Shown here: in pieces, positions 10,313-17,988 of the stretch | Position numbering within the stretch: the stretch's first letter is position 1 | Layout: each line of letters opens with the position of its first letter | Assembly (NCBI GenBank): GCA_038215555.1 | Contig: JBBQQT010000010.1 | Span: forward strand, 1-43,891 | Length of the DNA: 43,891 bases | Source: PFJX01 sp038215555 | Lineage (GTDB): Bacteria > Pseudomonadota > Gammaproteobacteria > Burkholderiales > Thiobacillaceae | Direction of reading: 5' to 3' | The notes under the pieces: model-generated | Seen by the model: the letters and a program-made list of their open reading frames with translations, nothing else | The model's database searches: none | What the model was told of the DNA's origin: nothing | Made by a program: the position numbers and the translations under genes

Positions 10313-11257
10313 CTAGTCCTTGCTGCCGCAAGCGCAATCGCCTGCCCGCGGCGTGTCGGAATACTTGTCTTCTTCCAGCTTGTCGCGGTTGGCGAGATAT
10401 TCGGCACGCACGGCTTCGGCACGCGCTTTCAGACGCTCCATGCGCTGTTCATAGGCGCCGTCGCGCTCTTCCAGGAATTTCTCGTTGAACAGGACGTGTT
10501 TCAGGAAGTTGTAGCCAAATTCGATCAGTGCTTCGTCGTCGGTCAGCAGAACGCTCATCACTTCGACCGGTACATCGTAGGTGCGATTGAATGAATCACT
10601 GGCGACAAAGGCGCGGAAGCGGTCAACGTCGTAGCTGGCCATGAAGAACAACTGATTCGAGATTTCCGGCGGCTTGCCAATGCCGGGGCCGGCGGATTTC
10701 CGCTTCAGCACCATCTGACGCCAGCCGCGTCCTTTTTGGTCGTAGACATCGACACCTTGTTCCTGACGGTACTCGTCGATGGTCAGCGAACGCGGTTCCT
10801 TGTGCCCCAGGCAATGTTTTTCTTCCACCAGCGCATAAGACGTGCGATCGACGTACTCTTCCTGGTTGCGCATCGACAGCAGCGCGACCGGGTAGTAGCG
10901 GCAGGCGGTCGGACGGTCTTCATAGACGCTGCAGCCTTCGGGACGCATGAACTGGCAGGCGGTGCCGCCTTCGACCGGGCGGAATTTGACGCCGGGCATG
11001 CCGTCCTGGTCCATCTCGTAGGGCACGGTATAGGCTTTGAGGAACTCGCCGGAAGACATTTCCAGACGGTTTTTCAAGCGCAGGATGTCATACGGCGTCA
11101 ACGTGATATCGATGTTGGCGCAACAGGCATTCCAGCAACCGACATCCTTGTGGCAGCGGAACTGAATGACCTTGTCGCCGCCCAGCATGTTGGGGCTGAC
11201 CGGGCTGAGCTCGAAGGGCGCCTCATCGGCAAGATTCTTGAATTGGCTTTCGTCCAT
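10313..11257 (-). CDS. YkgJ-type cysteine-cluster protein
   Basis: A 314-residue soluble protein with the YkgJ (CxxCxxCC / zinc- or iron-chelating) pattern. Cysteines are at 35, 41, 45 and 46 in FRCHKDVGCWNACCANIDI, then 101, 109 and 119 in CQFMRPEGCSVYEDRPTACRYYP, and one in KHCLGH at 149. The C-terminus carries a CAC motif. The set probably binds an iron-sulfur cluster or metal. The protein is much longer than minimal YkgJ members, with an extra helical C-terminal half. It lies downstream of aprA but beyond a strong terminator, so it likely has its own promoter. It is followed after 4 bp by the SAM hydrolase. Function is unknown. Confidence 0.8.
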   Translation of the reverse strand: MDESQFKNLADEAPFELSPVSPNMLGGDKVIQFRCHKDVGCWNACCANIDITLTPYDILRLKNRLEMSSGEFLKAYTVPYEMDQDGMPGVKFRPVEGGTACQFMRPEGCSVYEDRPTACRYYPVALLSMRNQEEYVDRTSYALVEEKHCLGHKEPRSLTIDEYRQEQGVDVYDQKGRGWRQMVLKRKSAGPGIGKPPEISNQLFFMASYDVDRFRAFVASDSFNRTYDVPVEVMSVLLTDDEALIEFGYNFLKHVLFNEKFLEERDGAYEQRMERLKARAEAVRAEYLANRDKLEEDKYSDTPRAGDCACGSKD

Positions 11258-11310
11258 GATCGACCTCGAAATTAGCGGAACGGAATGAAGGGGGGATATT
11301 GGGGGTAAAG

Positions 11311-11344
11311 CGTCATTCGCAAGGGTCCACCCTTGCGAATGACG
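11311..11344. repeat. Perfect 15-bp inverted repeat
   Basis: CGTCATTCGCAAGGG (11311-11325) is followed by a 4-base loop and its exact reverse complement (11330-11344). It lies in the gap between aprA and the YkgJ gene, just before the terminator. There is no T-run beside it, so it is not a typical terminator. It resembles dispersed intergenic palindromes (REP-like units), but only one copy is present in the window. Confidence 0.85.
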
Positions 11345-11361
11345 GTTCAGAAATGCTTGGC

Positions 11362-11398
11362 AAAAAAAACGGGCGCCTTTTGAGCGCCCGGTTTTTTT
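11362..11398 (-). terminator. Rho-independent terminator after aprA, usable in both directions
   Basis: A hairpin with arms CGGGCGC (11370-11376) and GCGCCCG (11384-11390) and a 7-base loop. It has eight A residues on one side and seven T residues on the other, so it can end transcription on either strand. It lies 16 bp past the aprA stop and closes the aprBA transcript. Confidence 0.9.
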
Positions 11399-11413
11399 AC
11401 TTACAGCACCCGA

Positions 11414-13447
11414 TTAGTGGGGGGCGGCTGCTTTGAACAACTTGGACTTGTCCACCAGATCGAAGTGCGCGCGCTTGAAGTTGGTCCACTTCTGCGTGGT
11501 CTTGTCATAGATGGAGTTGCCGAAACACTTCCAGTTTTCTTCATCGACGAAATTCTTGTCGGTGCGGTAGTAGAAGCCGGGGTAACGGCTTTCTTCGCGG
11601 AACTGGATGTGCTTCATGTGGGCTTCCGCCGTCAGGATACGGTGGTAGTTTTCCCAGGCGCGGAGCAGTTCGTGCAGGTCTTTCGCACGCATCTTCATCG
11701 CGTCTTCCTTCAGCATTTCCAGCTTCTGCTCGGCCACTTCCAACATCTTGTCGTTGGTGTTGTAGTAGGTCGCGACGCCGGCAACGTACTCGTCCATGAT
11801 CTTCTGCAGACGGAACTGCAGCATCTTGGGCGTGATGTAGTTGGGGTTGACGTCGATGGCGGTGGTGTAGTCCTTGAACTCCAGGTAAGTACGCACCGGA
11901 CGGTAGATGTCTTCCACCAGCTGATCAACAGCGGTGTCGAGCTCGACCTTCATGTCCTTGTTGTCGATGCAGTACTTGACCATCGCCTTGGCAGCCAGAC
12001 GGCCTTCGGTGTGTGAACCGGAGGAGAACTTGTGGCCGGATGCGCCCACGCCGTCGCCGGCGGTGAACAGACCCTTGATGGTGGTCATGCCACGGTAGCC
12101 CCAGTTCCAGCCGGAAGGCAGGTGAGCGGGGATCTTGTCCTTGTCGGCATGCAGCTCTTCGGTCGGGGCGCCGACGTCGGTCGGGCCGGAAACCCAGATG
12201 CCGCAGCAACCGGAGTGTGAACCCAGCAGGTAGGGCTCGGTCGGCATCAGTTCGGAGTTCTTCTTCTCCGGTTCGACGTTTTCGCCAACCCAGATACCGC
12301 ACTGACCCACGCACATGTCCAGGAAGTCTTCCCAGGCTTCAGCTTCCAGGTGCTTCACTTCGCGAGCAGACAGCGTCTCACGCAGCTTGCCGAGGGCGGT
12401 CACGGTGTCCATCCAGATCGGACCACGGCCTTCCTTCATTTCCTTCAGCATAACGTGGTTACGCAGGCAGGAAGCGGGAACGGCAGCCTGACCGTACGGG
12501 GGGTACTGGTCCAGCATGGCCTTGTTCTTGGTCAGATAGTCTTCGCCGTAGCCGTTGGTGGCGCGGGCCTTGAACAGCAGGAACCAGGCGCCGACCGGGC
12601 CGTAACCGTCTTTGAAACGACAAGGCACGAAGCGGTTTTCCATCATGGTCAGCTCAGCGCCGGCTTCAGCAGCCATGGCGTAGGTGGAGCCAGCGTTCCA
12701 GACCGGGTACCAGGCACGGCCGGTACCTTCACCAACGGAACGGGGACGGAAGATGTTCACGCAACCACCGGCAGCCAGCAGGATGGCCTTGGCTTTGTAA
12801 ACGTGCAGGGTGTGATTACGGGTAGAGAAGCCAACAGCGCCGGCAATGCGGTTGCTGTCGTTCTTGTCGTTGATCAGCTTGACGATGAAGATACGCTCTT
12901 CAACACGACCCATACCCAAAGCCTTCTTGGCGGCCTCAGCGACGATCCACTTGTAGGATTCGCCGTTGATCATGATCTGCCACTTGCCGGAACGCACGGG
13001 CTTGCCGCCGTCCTTCAGGGAGGGCAGGCCTTCGCCAATGGCGGCAGCGCCGTCATGACGCTCGCCGTTGGCGTCGGTTTTCCAGATGGGCAGGCCCCAC
13101 TCTTCGAACAGATGCACGGAATCGTCAACGTTGCGGCCAACGTCATAGGCCAGATCGTCACGGGTGATACCCATCAGGTCGTTGGCGACCATGCGGGTGT
13201 AATCGGCGGGGTCTTGCTCGGTGCCGATGTAGGTGTTGATGGCGGACAGACCTTGCGCAACAGCGCCGGAACGGTCCATCGCAGCCTTGTCAACCAGCTT
13301 GATCTTCAGATCAATGCCGATTTCAGCCTTGGCAACATCAGCCCAACGCATGACTTCATACGCAGCGCCGCAACAAGCCATACCACCACCAATCATCAGG
13401 ATGTCGACTTCTTCCTGGATGATGTCGGGATTTCCAAATTCAGCCAT
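11414..13447 (-). CDS. aprA: Adenylylsulfate reductase alpha subunit
   Basis: A 677-residue flavoprotein that with AprB interconverts sulfite plus AMP and APS; in a sulfur oxidiser it runs towards APS. The FAD-binding GGGMACCG lies at residues 20-27. Further family signatures are DRSGAVAQGLSAINTY, EEWGLPIWK, SGKWQIMINGESYK, GAVGFSTR, GRAWYPVWNAGSTY, MMENRFVPCRFKDGYGP, SHSGCCGIWVSG, GASGHKFSSGSHTEGR and REESRYPGFYYR. Its length and wording are close to the long, sulfate-reducer-like AprA type rather than the roughly 627-residue type. A GAGG ribosome site lies about 8 bases before the ATG. It is 24 bp after aprB and followed by a strong terminator. No aprM or qmo gene follows. Confidence 0.97.
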   Translation of the reverse strand: MAEFGNPDIIQEEVDILMIGGGMACCGAAYEVMRWADVAKAEIGIDLKIKLVDKAAMDRSGAVAQGLSAINTYIGTEQDPADYTRMVANDLMGITRDDLAYDVGRNVDDSVHLFEEWGLPIWKTDANGERHDGAAAIGEGLPSLKDGGKPVRSGKWQIMINGESYKWIVAEAAKKALGMGRVEERIFIVKLINDKNDSNRIAGAVGFSTRNHTLHVYKAKAILLAAGGCVNIFRPRSVGEGTGRAWYPVWNAGSTYAMAAEAGAELTMMENRFVPCRFKDGYGPVGAWFLLFKARATNGYGEDYLTKNKAMLDQYPPYGQAAVPASCLRNHVMLKEMKEGRGPIWMDTVTALGKLRETLSAREVKHLEAEAWEDFLDMCVGQCGIWVGENVEPEKKNSELMPTEPYLLGSHSGCCGIWVSGPTDVGAPTEELHADKDKIPAHLPSGWNWGYRGMTTIKGLFTAGDGVGASGHKFSSGSHTEGRLAAKAMVKYCIDNKDMKVELDTAVDQLVEDIYRPVRTYLEFKDYTTAIDVNPNYITPKMLQFRLQKIMDEYVAGVATYYNTNDKMLEVAEQKLEMLKEDAMKMRAKDLHELLRAWENYHRILTAEAHMKHIQFREESRYPGFYYRTDKNFVDEENWKCFGNSIYDKTTQKWTNFKRAHFDLVDKSKLFKAAAPH

Positions 13448-13471
13448 ATTAATTACCTCTTCTTAATCGAA

Positions 13472-13945
13472 TTACTTACGAATCAGTTCGCTGGGGTTGC
13501 CCGAACGATAGCCGCCGGTCACGTCACGCGTGAACGAACCGATTGCTTCGATATCGGCCAGCTTCGGCACGGGTTTGCCGCCGTAGCAATCGATAGAGCC
13601 TTCCGGTGTGGTGCGGATCGGGAACTTGAAGCGTTTCAGCACGCCATTGCGGAACTTGATGGTCCACATGATGGAGTCGGAACCACGCAGGGGCTGCACA
13701 GAGCCGCCCAGGGGCACGACGTCCGCATAGTGGCGGCACTCGATAGCCTGCTGCGGGCAAATCTTGACGCAGGAATAACACTCCCAGCACTGCTCGGGTT
13801 CCTGGTTAAAGGCACGCATGGCGTGGCCGGTCTCGGAACCATCACGGTCCAGTTTCATCAGGTCGTGCGGGCAGATGTACATGCAGGCGGTCTTATCTTG
13901 ACCCTTGCAGCCGTCGCACTTGTCGGTACGGACGAAGGTTGGCAT
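13472..13945 (-). CDS. aprB: Adenylylsulfate reductase beta subunit
   Basis: A 157-residue ferredoxin-like subunit carrying two [4Fe-4S] clusters that pass electrons to or from the AprA flavin. The cluster ligands are visible: C10, C13, C21, C25 (CDGCKGQDKTACMYICP) and C53, C56, C59, C63 (CWECYSCVKICP). The C-terminal tail that wraps AprA (KLADIEAIGSF...SELIRK) is present and length is normal. A strong ribosome site, AAGGAG at 13953-13958, precedes the ATG by 7 bases, as expected for an abundant enzyme. It is followed by aprA after 24 bp. A perfect 14-bp palindrome abuts the ribosome site upstream. Confidence 0.97.
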   Translation of the reverse strand: MPTFVRTDKCDGCKGQDKTACMYICPHDLMKLDRDGSETGHAMRAFNQEPEQCWECYSCVKICPQQAIECRHYADVVPLGGSVQPLRGSDSIMWTIKFRNGVLKRFKFPIRTTPEGSIDCYGGKPVPKLADIEAIGSFTRDVTGGYRSGNPSELIRK

Positions 13946-13956
13946 TCAATAACTCC

Positions 13957-13970
13957 TTGTTAGCTAACAA
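13957..13970. promoter_or_regulatory. Perfect 14-bp palindrome in the aprBA leader
   Basis: TTGTTAGCTAACAA reads the same on both strands and overlaps the upstream edge of the aprB ribosome-binding site. Its place suits a repressor operator or an RNA fold masking translation. No known regulator is recognised, so its role is inference. Confidence 0.45.
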
Positions 13971-14011
13971 TCCGCGCTCAACGGTTTTTTCAAACCACGC
14001 GGCCCATTCAG

Positions 14012-14069
14012 AAAAACCGAGCCCAACCTTGACCGGGGCGTATCGCGAATCCGCTTCCGGAGGGCTCGG
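14012..14069 (-). terminator. Terminator-like hairpin between sat and aprB
   Basis: Read on the minus strand, CCGAGCCC (14062-14069), a 37-base inner region, GGGCTCGG (14017-14024) and then TTTTT (14012-14016) form an 8-bp stem followed by a T-run. The long loop is unusual but has CCGG segments that could pair inside it. It would reduce read-through from sat into aprBA, implying that aprBA has its own promoter downstream of it. Confidence 0.55.
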
Positions 14070-14089
14070 GTTCTAAATTCTTGGTGTAA

Positions 14090-14164
14090 GTCGGGTTAGC
14101 GGTTTCATCGCATAACCCGACGTCCGATGTTGGGTTACGGCGCAAGAAACCGCGCTTAACCCAA
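14090..14164. repeat. Two adjacent GTTGGGTTA-type palindromic units
   Basis: Unit one pairs GTCGGGTTA (14090-14098) with TAACCCGAC (14113-14121). Unit two pairs TTGGGTTA (14130-14137) with TAACCCAA (14157-14164). Both share the core GGGTTA...TAACCC and similar inner bases (a GCGGTTTC-like segment in opposite orientations). This looks like the widespread intergenic GTAGGTTGGGTTA palindrome seen in many proteobacteria. It lies just past the sat stop, where it may protect the mRNA 3' end. Confidence 0.65.
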
Positions 14165-14172
14165 CCTACATC

Positions 14173-15390
14173 TCAAGCAGCCGAGTGGCCCTTGAGTTCT
14201 ACTTTGACGTTTTGTTCCTCGCTCAGGCTTGCATAGTATTTCTGCAAAACCTTGGCGACTTCCGGACGGCTGAATTCGACCGGCAGATCCTGGCCTTCGG
14301 AGAGCATCGCGCGCACCTTGGTGCCGGACAACAGAATGCGATCGTCCTTGGTGTGCGGGCAGGTGCGTTGCGAGGCCATGCCACCGCACTTGTTGCACCA
14401 GAAAGTCCAGTCGATATTCATGTTGGTGGTTTCAAGCGAACCAGCGGGAATCTCGTCGAAAATCTTCTGTGCATCGAATGGGCCGTAGTAATCACCCACG
14501 CCAGCATGGTCGCGACCGACGATCAGATGCGAGCAGCCATAGTTCTGACGGAACAGCGCATGCAACAGCGCTTCACGCGGGCCGGCGTAACGCATGTCGA
14601 GCGGATAGCCAGCCTGGATCACGGTATTCGGGGCGAAGTAGTTGTCGACCAGCACGCTGATCGCCTCGGAACGCACTTCGGCGGGAATATCACCCGACTT
14701 CAGCGCACCCAGCAGAGAGTGGATCAGCACGCCATCCATGGTTTCGATGGCGATCTTGGCCAGGTATTCGTGTGAGCGGTGCATCGGGTTGCGCGTCTGG
14801 AACGCGGCGACCTTGGACCAACCCGCTTTCTTGAAGGCTTCGCGGGTCTCGGCGGGGGTCATGAACTGATCGCCGTACTCTTCCTTGAAGGTGCCGGTGG
14901 ACAGGACTTTGACCGGACCAGCCAGATTGATCGCGCCTTGATCCATCACCATCTTGACGCCGGGGTGAGCGATATCGGTGGTCTTGTAGACCATCATGCA
15001 TTCATGGCCTTTATCGATGCCATAAATCTCGGTCACCTTCATGGTGCCCATGATTTCGTCGCTGTCGCAGTTCACCAGCGCGACATCCTGCCCTAGGCTC
15101 AACGTCTGCGCGATATTGGCATCAGTCGACAAGGTGACCGGGATCGGCCAGAACAGACCATTGGCCATCTTGTAACCATCGCACACGCCAGCCCAGTCGG
15201 CATGCGTCATGAAGCCGTCCAGCGGGGTAAAGCCGCCAATACCCATCATGATCAAGTCGCCGGTCTCGCGGGAGGACATCTTGATCTTGGGCAGTGACTG
15301 GGCGCGTGCCAGTTCAGCTTCACGCGCAGCGCCTTCAAGCAGAAGAGGCTTGAGTTCGCCACCACCGTGGGGGTTCACGAGACGGGACAT
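14173..15390 (-). CDS. sat: Sulfate adenylyltransferase (dissimilatory ATP sulfurylase)
   Basis: A 405-residue single-chain ATP sulfurylase. In sulfur oxidation it converts APS and pyrophosphate to sulfate and ATP. Signatures are QTRNPMHRSH at 198-207 (the QxRNPxHxxH nucleotide site), LIVGRDHAGVGDYYGPFDAQ, and the cysteine set in WCNKCGG...TCPH, a zinc site of the bacterial dissimilatory type. SGTKVRAMLSEG near the C-terminus completes the active site. Length is normal. AGGAG lies five bases before the ATG. It is upstream of aprBA on the same strand but separated by 227 bp with a terminator-like hairpin. The two units are therefore probably transcribed at least partly apart. Confidence 0.97.
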   Translation of the reverse strand: MSRLVNPHGGGELKPLLLEGAAREAELARAQSLPKIKMSSRETGDLIMMGIGGFTPLDGFMTHADWAGVCDGYKMANGLFWPIPVTLSTDANIAQTLSLGQDVALVNCDSDEIMGTMKVTEIYGIDKGHECMMVYKTTDIAHPGVKMVMDQGAINLAGPVKVLSTGTFKEEYGDQFMTPAETREAFKKAGWSKVAAFQTRNPMHRSHEYLAKIAIETMDGVLIHSLLGALKSGDIPAEVRSEAISVLVDNYFAPNTVIQAGYPLDMRYAGPREALLHALFRQNYGCSHLIVGRDHAGVGDYYGPFDAQKIFDEIPAGSLETTNMNIDWTFWCNKCGGMASQRTCPHTKDDRILLSGTKVRAMLSEGQDLPVEFSRPEVAKVLQKYYASLSEEQNVKVELKGHSAA

Positions 15391-15613
15391 GCTGGCTCCT
15401 AAAAGGTATAAATTAGAAAAGGCTGATAAGCCGAATGGGCGGCGAGAATAGCACCCGGTTTCCTCCCGAACTAATCAGACTTATTTCTTTGCAAATAAAT
15501 TTTTTTTGGGATAAGACCGTCCTAATAACCCCTGACTCAACTAGGCTTTCCCTTGCACAAGGGCTTCTCAGGCTGGCTACAATCGAAATCACTCCAATTC
15601 GTAGATATTAAAA
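15391..15613. other. Divergent promoter region between sat and the lipoprotein gene
   Basis: These 223 bases must hold promoters for sat (minus) and the lipoprotein gene (plus). A plus-strand TACAAT at 15578-15583 is a fair -10 box, with TTGCAC at 15553-15558, but the 19-base gap is long. An AT-rich patch at 15481-15508 includes TTATTT-N6-AAATAA (15481-15498) and a run of T residues, which could bind a regulator or favour DNA bending. No certain sat promoter is seen. Confidence 0.35.
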
Positions 15614-16333
15614 GTGGGTTTCAAGACACCGCTCTACCTGGGATTCTTTTTCTTTGTCGGACTGACAGGCTGTTCTAGCCAGGAAATCCAGCGCAAGGAT
15701 GGCGCCAGCAGCGCCCGCGCTTTCAAAGCGGCCAATCTCGCCAAGAGCGAAGTCGATATGCTGGCGGAGATCAATCAGCGCGAGGTTCTTAAAAGCGTGC
15801 GCCTGATCGGCGAGAAGCTGTATCGCCGGAATCCGCAGGAATTTCGCAAGTCAGGTCATGCCTCCGCCACCGCCGCTTGCGATCATATTTTCGGCTTGAT
15901 CCCGCACTGGGTTGACAAATCGCAGCCATTTCCAGATTGGGAAGAAAACTTCAAGCTGACCTTCGTCGAGGACTACAGCGGCGATCGTGTGCAGCCTTTC
16001 ATGACGGCGCTGGTCAGCATGTTGATGGCGTCCTACGATCACAAAACCGATTTCTATTTGACCGACAACTTGTCCGCCCAGAAGCTCTACAACAGTGCCC
16101 GCAATCTGGAAGTTGCCGTCTGGAAACTGTCCAACGCCAAACGGCCCTCTGGGGTAGCACTGTTGATCAGCAACAGCATGGACGGCGAAGTGGCCAATCT
16201 CAGCTTCGAACGCGAATTCGGCAAGCTCATCGCGCAACAGGATTTACTTGCCTTGATCGTTGAAGATCGCAGCAATCGCTCAATCAGCCGGGTGTTCCAG
16301 AACGCCGCCGCCTTCGTCTTCCTGCCTCTTTGA
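15614..16333 (+). CDS. Putative lipoprotein of unknown function
   Basis: A 239-residue protein with a lipoprotein signal: basic start, hydrophobic LYLGFFFFVG and lipobox LTGC with the cysteine at residue 20. GTG at 15614 is used because an in-frame stop lies 9 bases before it and no ATG fits the signal. No strong ribosome site is visible. The mature part has no motif I recognise. The pattern DFYLTDNLSAQKLYNSARNLEVAVWKL recalls helical outer-membrane lipoproteins. The next gene begins 8 bp after its stop, so they are likely co-transcribed. I cannot assign a function. Confidence 0.75.
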   Translation: MGFKTPLYLGFFFFVGLTGCSSQEIQRKDGASSARAFKAANLAKSEVDMLAEINQREVLKSVRLIGEKLYRRNPQEFRKSGHASATAACDHIFGLIPHWVDKSQPFPDWEENFKLTFVEDYSGDRVQPFMTALVSMLMASYDHKTDFYLTDNLSAQKLYNSARNLEVAVWKLSNAKRPSGVALLISNSMDGEVANLSFEREFGKLIAQQDLLALIVEDRSNRSISRVFQNAAAFVFLPL

Positions 16334-16341
16334 AACAACGC

Positions 16342-17076
16342 ATGGATTGGCGACTGGAAGCCGACTACGCATATTGCCAGCAGCTTGATCTTTCCGGCTG
16401 GGCTTGGCAGTTCTTGCGCCGCAATCCAGCCTATCAGGCTGATTACACCGAATTCATGACCCTCTGGCAGCAGCTCGAGAAGGCTTATGGCGCACCGCCG
16501 AAGCGTGATTTCTTCAAATGGAAACAAGACCCGCGCGCCTGGCGAGCAGAAGCGGAAATCGCCGCCTGCAGCAGTGAGATATGTCCGGGTGAAAATGACC
16601 AGGTGTTGATCGAATGTTGGTTGGGCGCCAAGTGGGGATTTCGCAAATTCCCCATCGACCCCGCCATTCTGCTGCCAGACGCACTGAGCTGGCGCGAATT
16701 TCCGATTCAGGTCGAAGCCATCGAAACAGGCCGTTTTACGCCGTCGCCAGACAAGCTGGCGTTGATCTTTGACCTTGCATTGCCGCTACCGGCGCAACTC
16801 GAAGCCGCCAAACATCGCTTGATTGCCGCCAGCAATCGATGCGCCAGGTCAGGTGAACTACCGCCGCGAAACCTGCGTGATGGGGCTGCCATCTGGCTGA
16901 CTCAGTTGCGTATTCTGGATGCGCTGGCAGCTGGCGAAACATGGGCGCTAATCGCACAGGCGCTCGACTTGAGTGCAGCCGAGCCGAAAGTGGCAGTGAT
17001 TACTGAAGCGGCCATTGCAATGCGCGATGGCGGTTATCGCCGCCTGCTGATGCTGCAACCCGCACCGCGCGACTAG
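16342..17076 (+). CDS. DUF6499/DUF2285-like protein (regulator-like)
   Basis: A 244-residue protein. The N-terminus (MDWRLEADYAYCQQLDLSGWAWQFLRRNP) matches the 'transcriptional regulator-like' DUF6499 pattern. The C-terminal third (TQLRILDALAAGETWALIAQAL) matches the DUF2285 pattern, which has a helix-turn-helix look. These two domains are usually seen on integrative elements and plasmids. A TTG at 16330 is possible but the ATG at 16342, 8 bp past the lipoprotein stop, gives the family start. No integrase, relaxase or other mobile gene is nearby, so it is either domesticated or a remnant. Domain calls are from memory of consensus patterns. Confidence 0.65.
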   Translation: MDWRLEADYAYCQQLDLSGWAWQFLRRNPAYQADYTEFMTLWQQLEKAYGAPPKRDFFKWKQDPRAWRAEAEIAACSSEICPGENDQVLIECWLGAKWGFRKFPIDPAILLPDALSWREFPIQVEAIETGRFTPSPDKLALIFDLALPLPAQLEAAKHRLIAASNRCARSGELPPRNLRDGAAIWLTQLRILDALAAGETWALIAQALDLSAAEPKVAVITEAAIAMRDGGYRRLLMLQPAPRD

Positions 17077-17109
17077 CGCCCCCCTTGCAACCCACTGAAG
17101 GAGCTTCAA

Positions 17110-17895
17110 ATGGCCATGGATAGCATTGATTTCGAAATCATCGGCAACGACATGCAATACGTTGAAATTGAACTCGATCCGCAAGAAGCCGCGGTCGGCG
17201 AAGCCGGCATGATGATGTTCATGCAGGACGGCATCGAGTTGGAAACCGTGTTCGGTGACAGCTCGAAACCCAGTTCCAACTTTATTGGCAAGCTGGTGGG
17301 CGCGGGCAAGCGTTTGCTGACCGGAGAATCCCTGTTCATCACAATTTACGCCAACACGGCGCCAGGCAAGCGCAAAGTCGCATTCGCCGCGCCTTATCCG
17401 GGCAAGATCGTGGCGGTTGATCTGCGCCAGATCGGGGGCACGCTGCTGTGCCAGAAAGATGCTTTTCTTTGTGCCGCGAAAGGCGTTTCTCTCGGCATCG
17501 CCTTGCAGCAACGACTGGGCGTCGGCTTCTTTGGTGGCGAAGGTTTCATCCTGCAAAAACTGGAAGGCGATGGCATGGTGTTTTTGCATGCCGGCGGCAC
17601 GGTCATCGAGAAAACCCTGGCGTCCGGCGAAATCCTTCGTGTCGATACCGGTTGTATTGCAGCGATGCAGCCCTCGGTCGATCTGGATATTCAATATGTC
17701 GGCAAGATCAAGACCGCATTGTTCGGTGGCGAGGGCTTGTTTCACGCCCGGCTAACCGGCCCCGGCAGAATCTGGTTGCAAACGCTGCCCTTCTCGCGCC
17801 TGGCGAACCGGGTGCTGGCGGCAGCACCGAAGACGGGCGGTAAACAGACGGAAGAAGGTTCCTTGCTCGGCGGCCTGTTCCAAGGCGACAAATGA
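17110..17895 (+). CDS. AIM24/TIGR00266-family protein
   Basis: A 261-residue soluble protein of the AIM24 (TIGR00266) family, a beta-rich fold of unknown biochemical role. Typical strings are AVGEAGMMMFMQDGIELET near the start and KLVGAGKRLLTGESLFITIYAN. The repeated GEGFILQKLEGDG and GEGLFHARLTGPG motifs are the signature of the two-lobed beta fold, and IWLQTLPFSRLANR follows. A clear AAGGAG at 17098-17103 lies six bases before the ATG. The C-terminal GGLFQGDK tail is also usual. It follows the DUF6499/DUF2285-like gene by 33 bp. Confidence 0.88.
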   Translation: MAMDSIDFEIIGNDMQYVEIELDPQEAAVGEAGMMMFMQDGIELETVFGDSSKPSSNFIGKLVGAGKRLLTGESLFITIYANTAPGKRKVAFAAPYPGKIVAVDLRQIGGTLLCQKDAFLCAAKGVSLGIALQQRLGVGFFGGEGFILQKLEGDGMVFLHAGGTVIEKTLASGEILRVDTGCIAAMQPSVDLDIQYVGKIKTALFGGEGLFHARLTGPGRIWLQTLPFSRLANRVLAAAPKTGGKQTEEGSLLGGLFQGDK

Positions 17896-17988
17896 TCCTT
17901 GAACCAAGAAACCTGGCAGCTCGGATGGCGTTTCATGATTTCGTAACATGACCGAATTATCTTCTGCGTTTTTTTCACTGAAAACACG

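Noticed and set aside
12350..13963. A 537-codon open frame on the plus strand across aprA and aprB
   Set aside because: It is antisense to two certain genes whose motifs are intact, and it has no recognisable domain.
15553..15583. TTGCAC...TACAAT as a firm sigma-70 promoter
   Set aside because: The 19-base gap is outside the normal range; kept only as a weak possibility in the intergenic entry.
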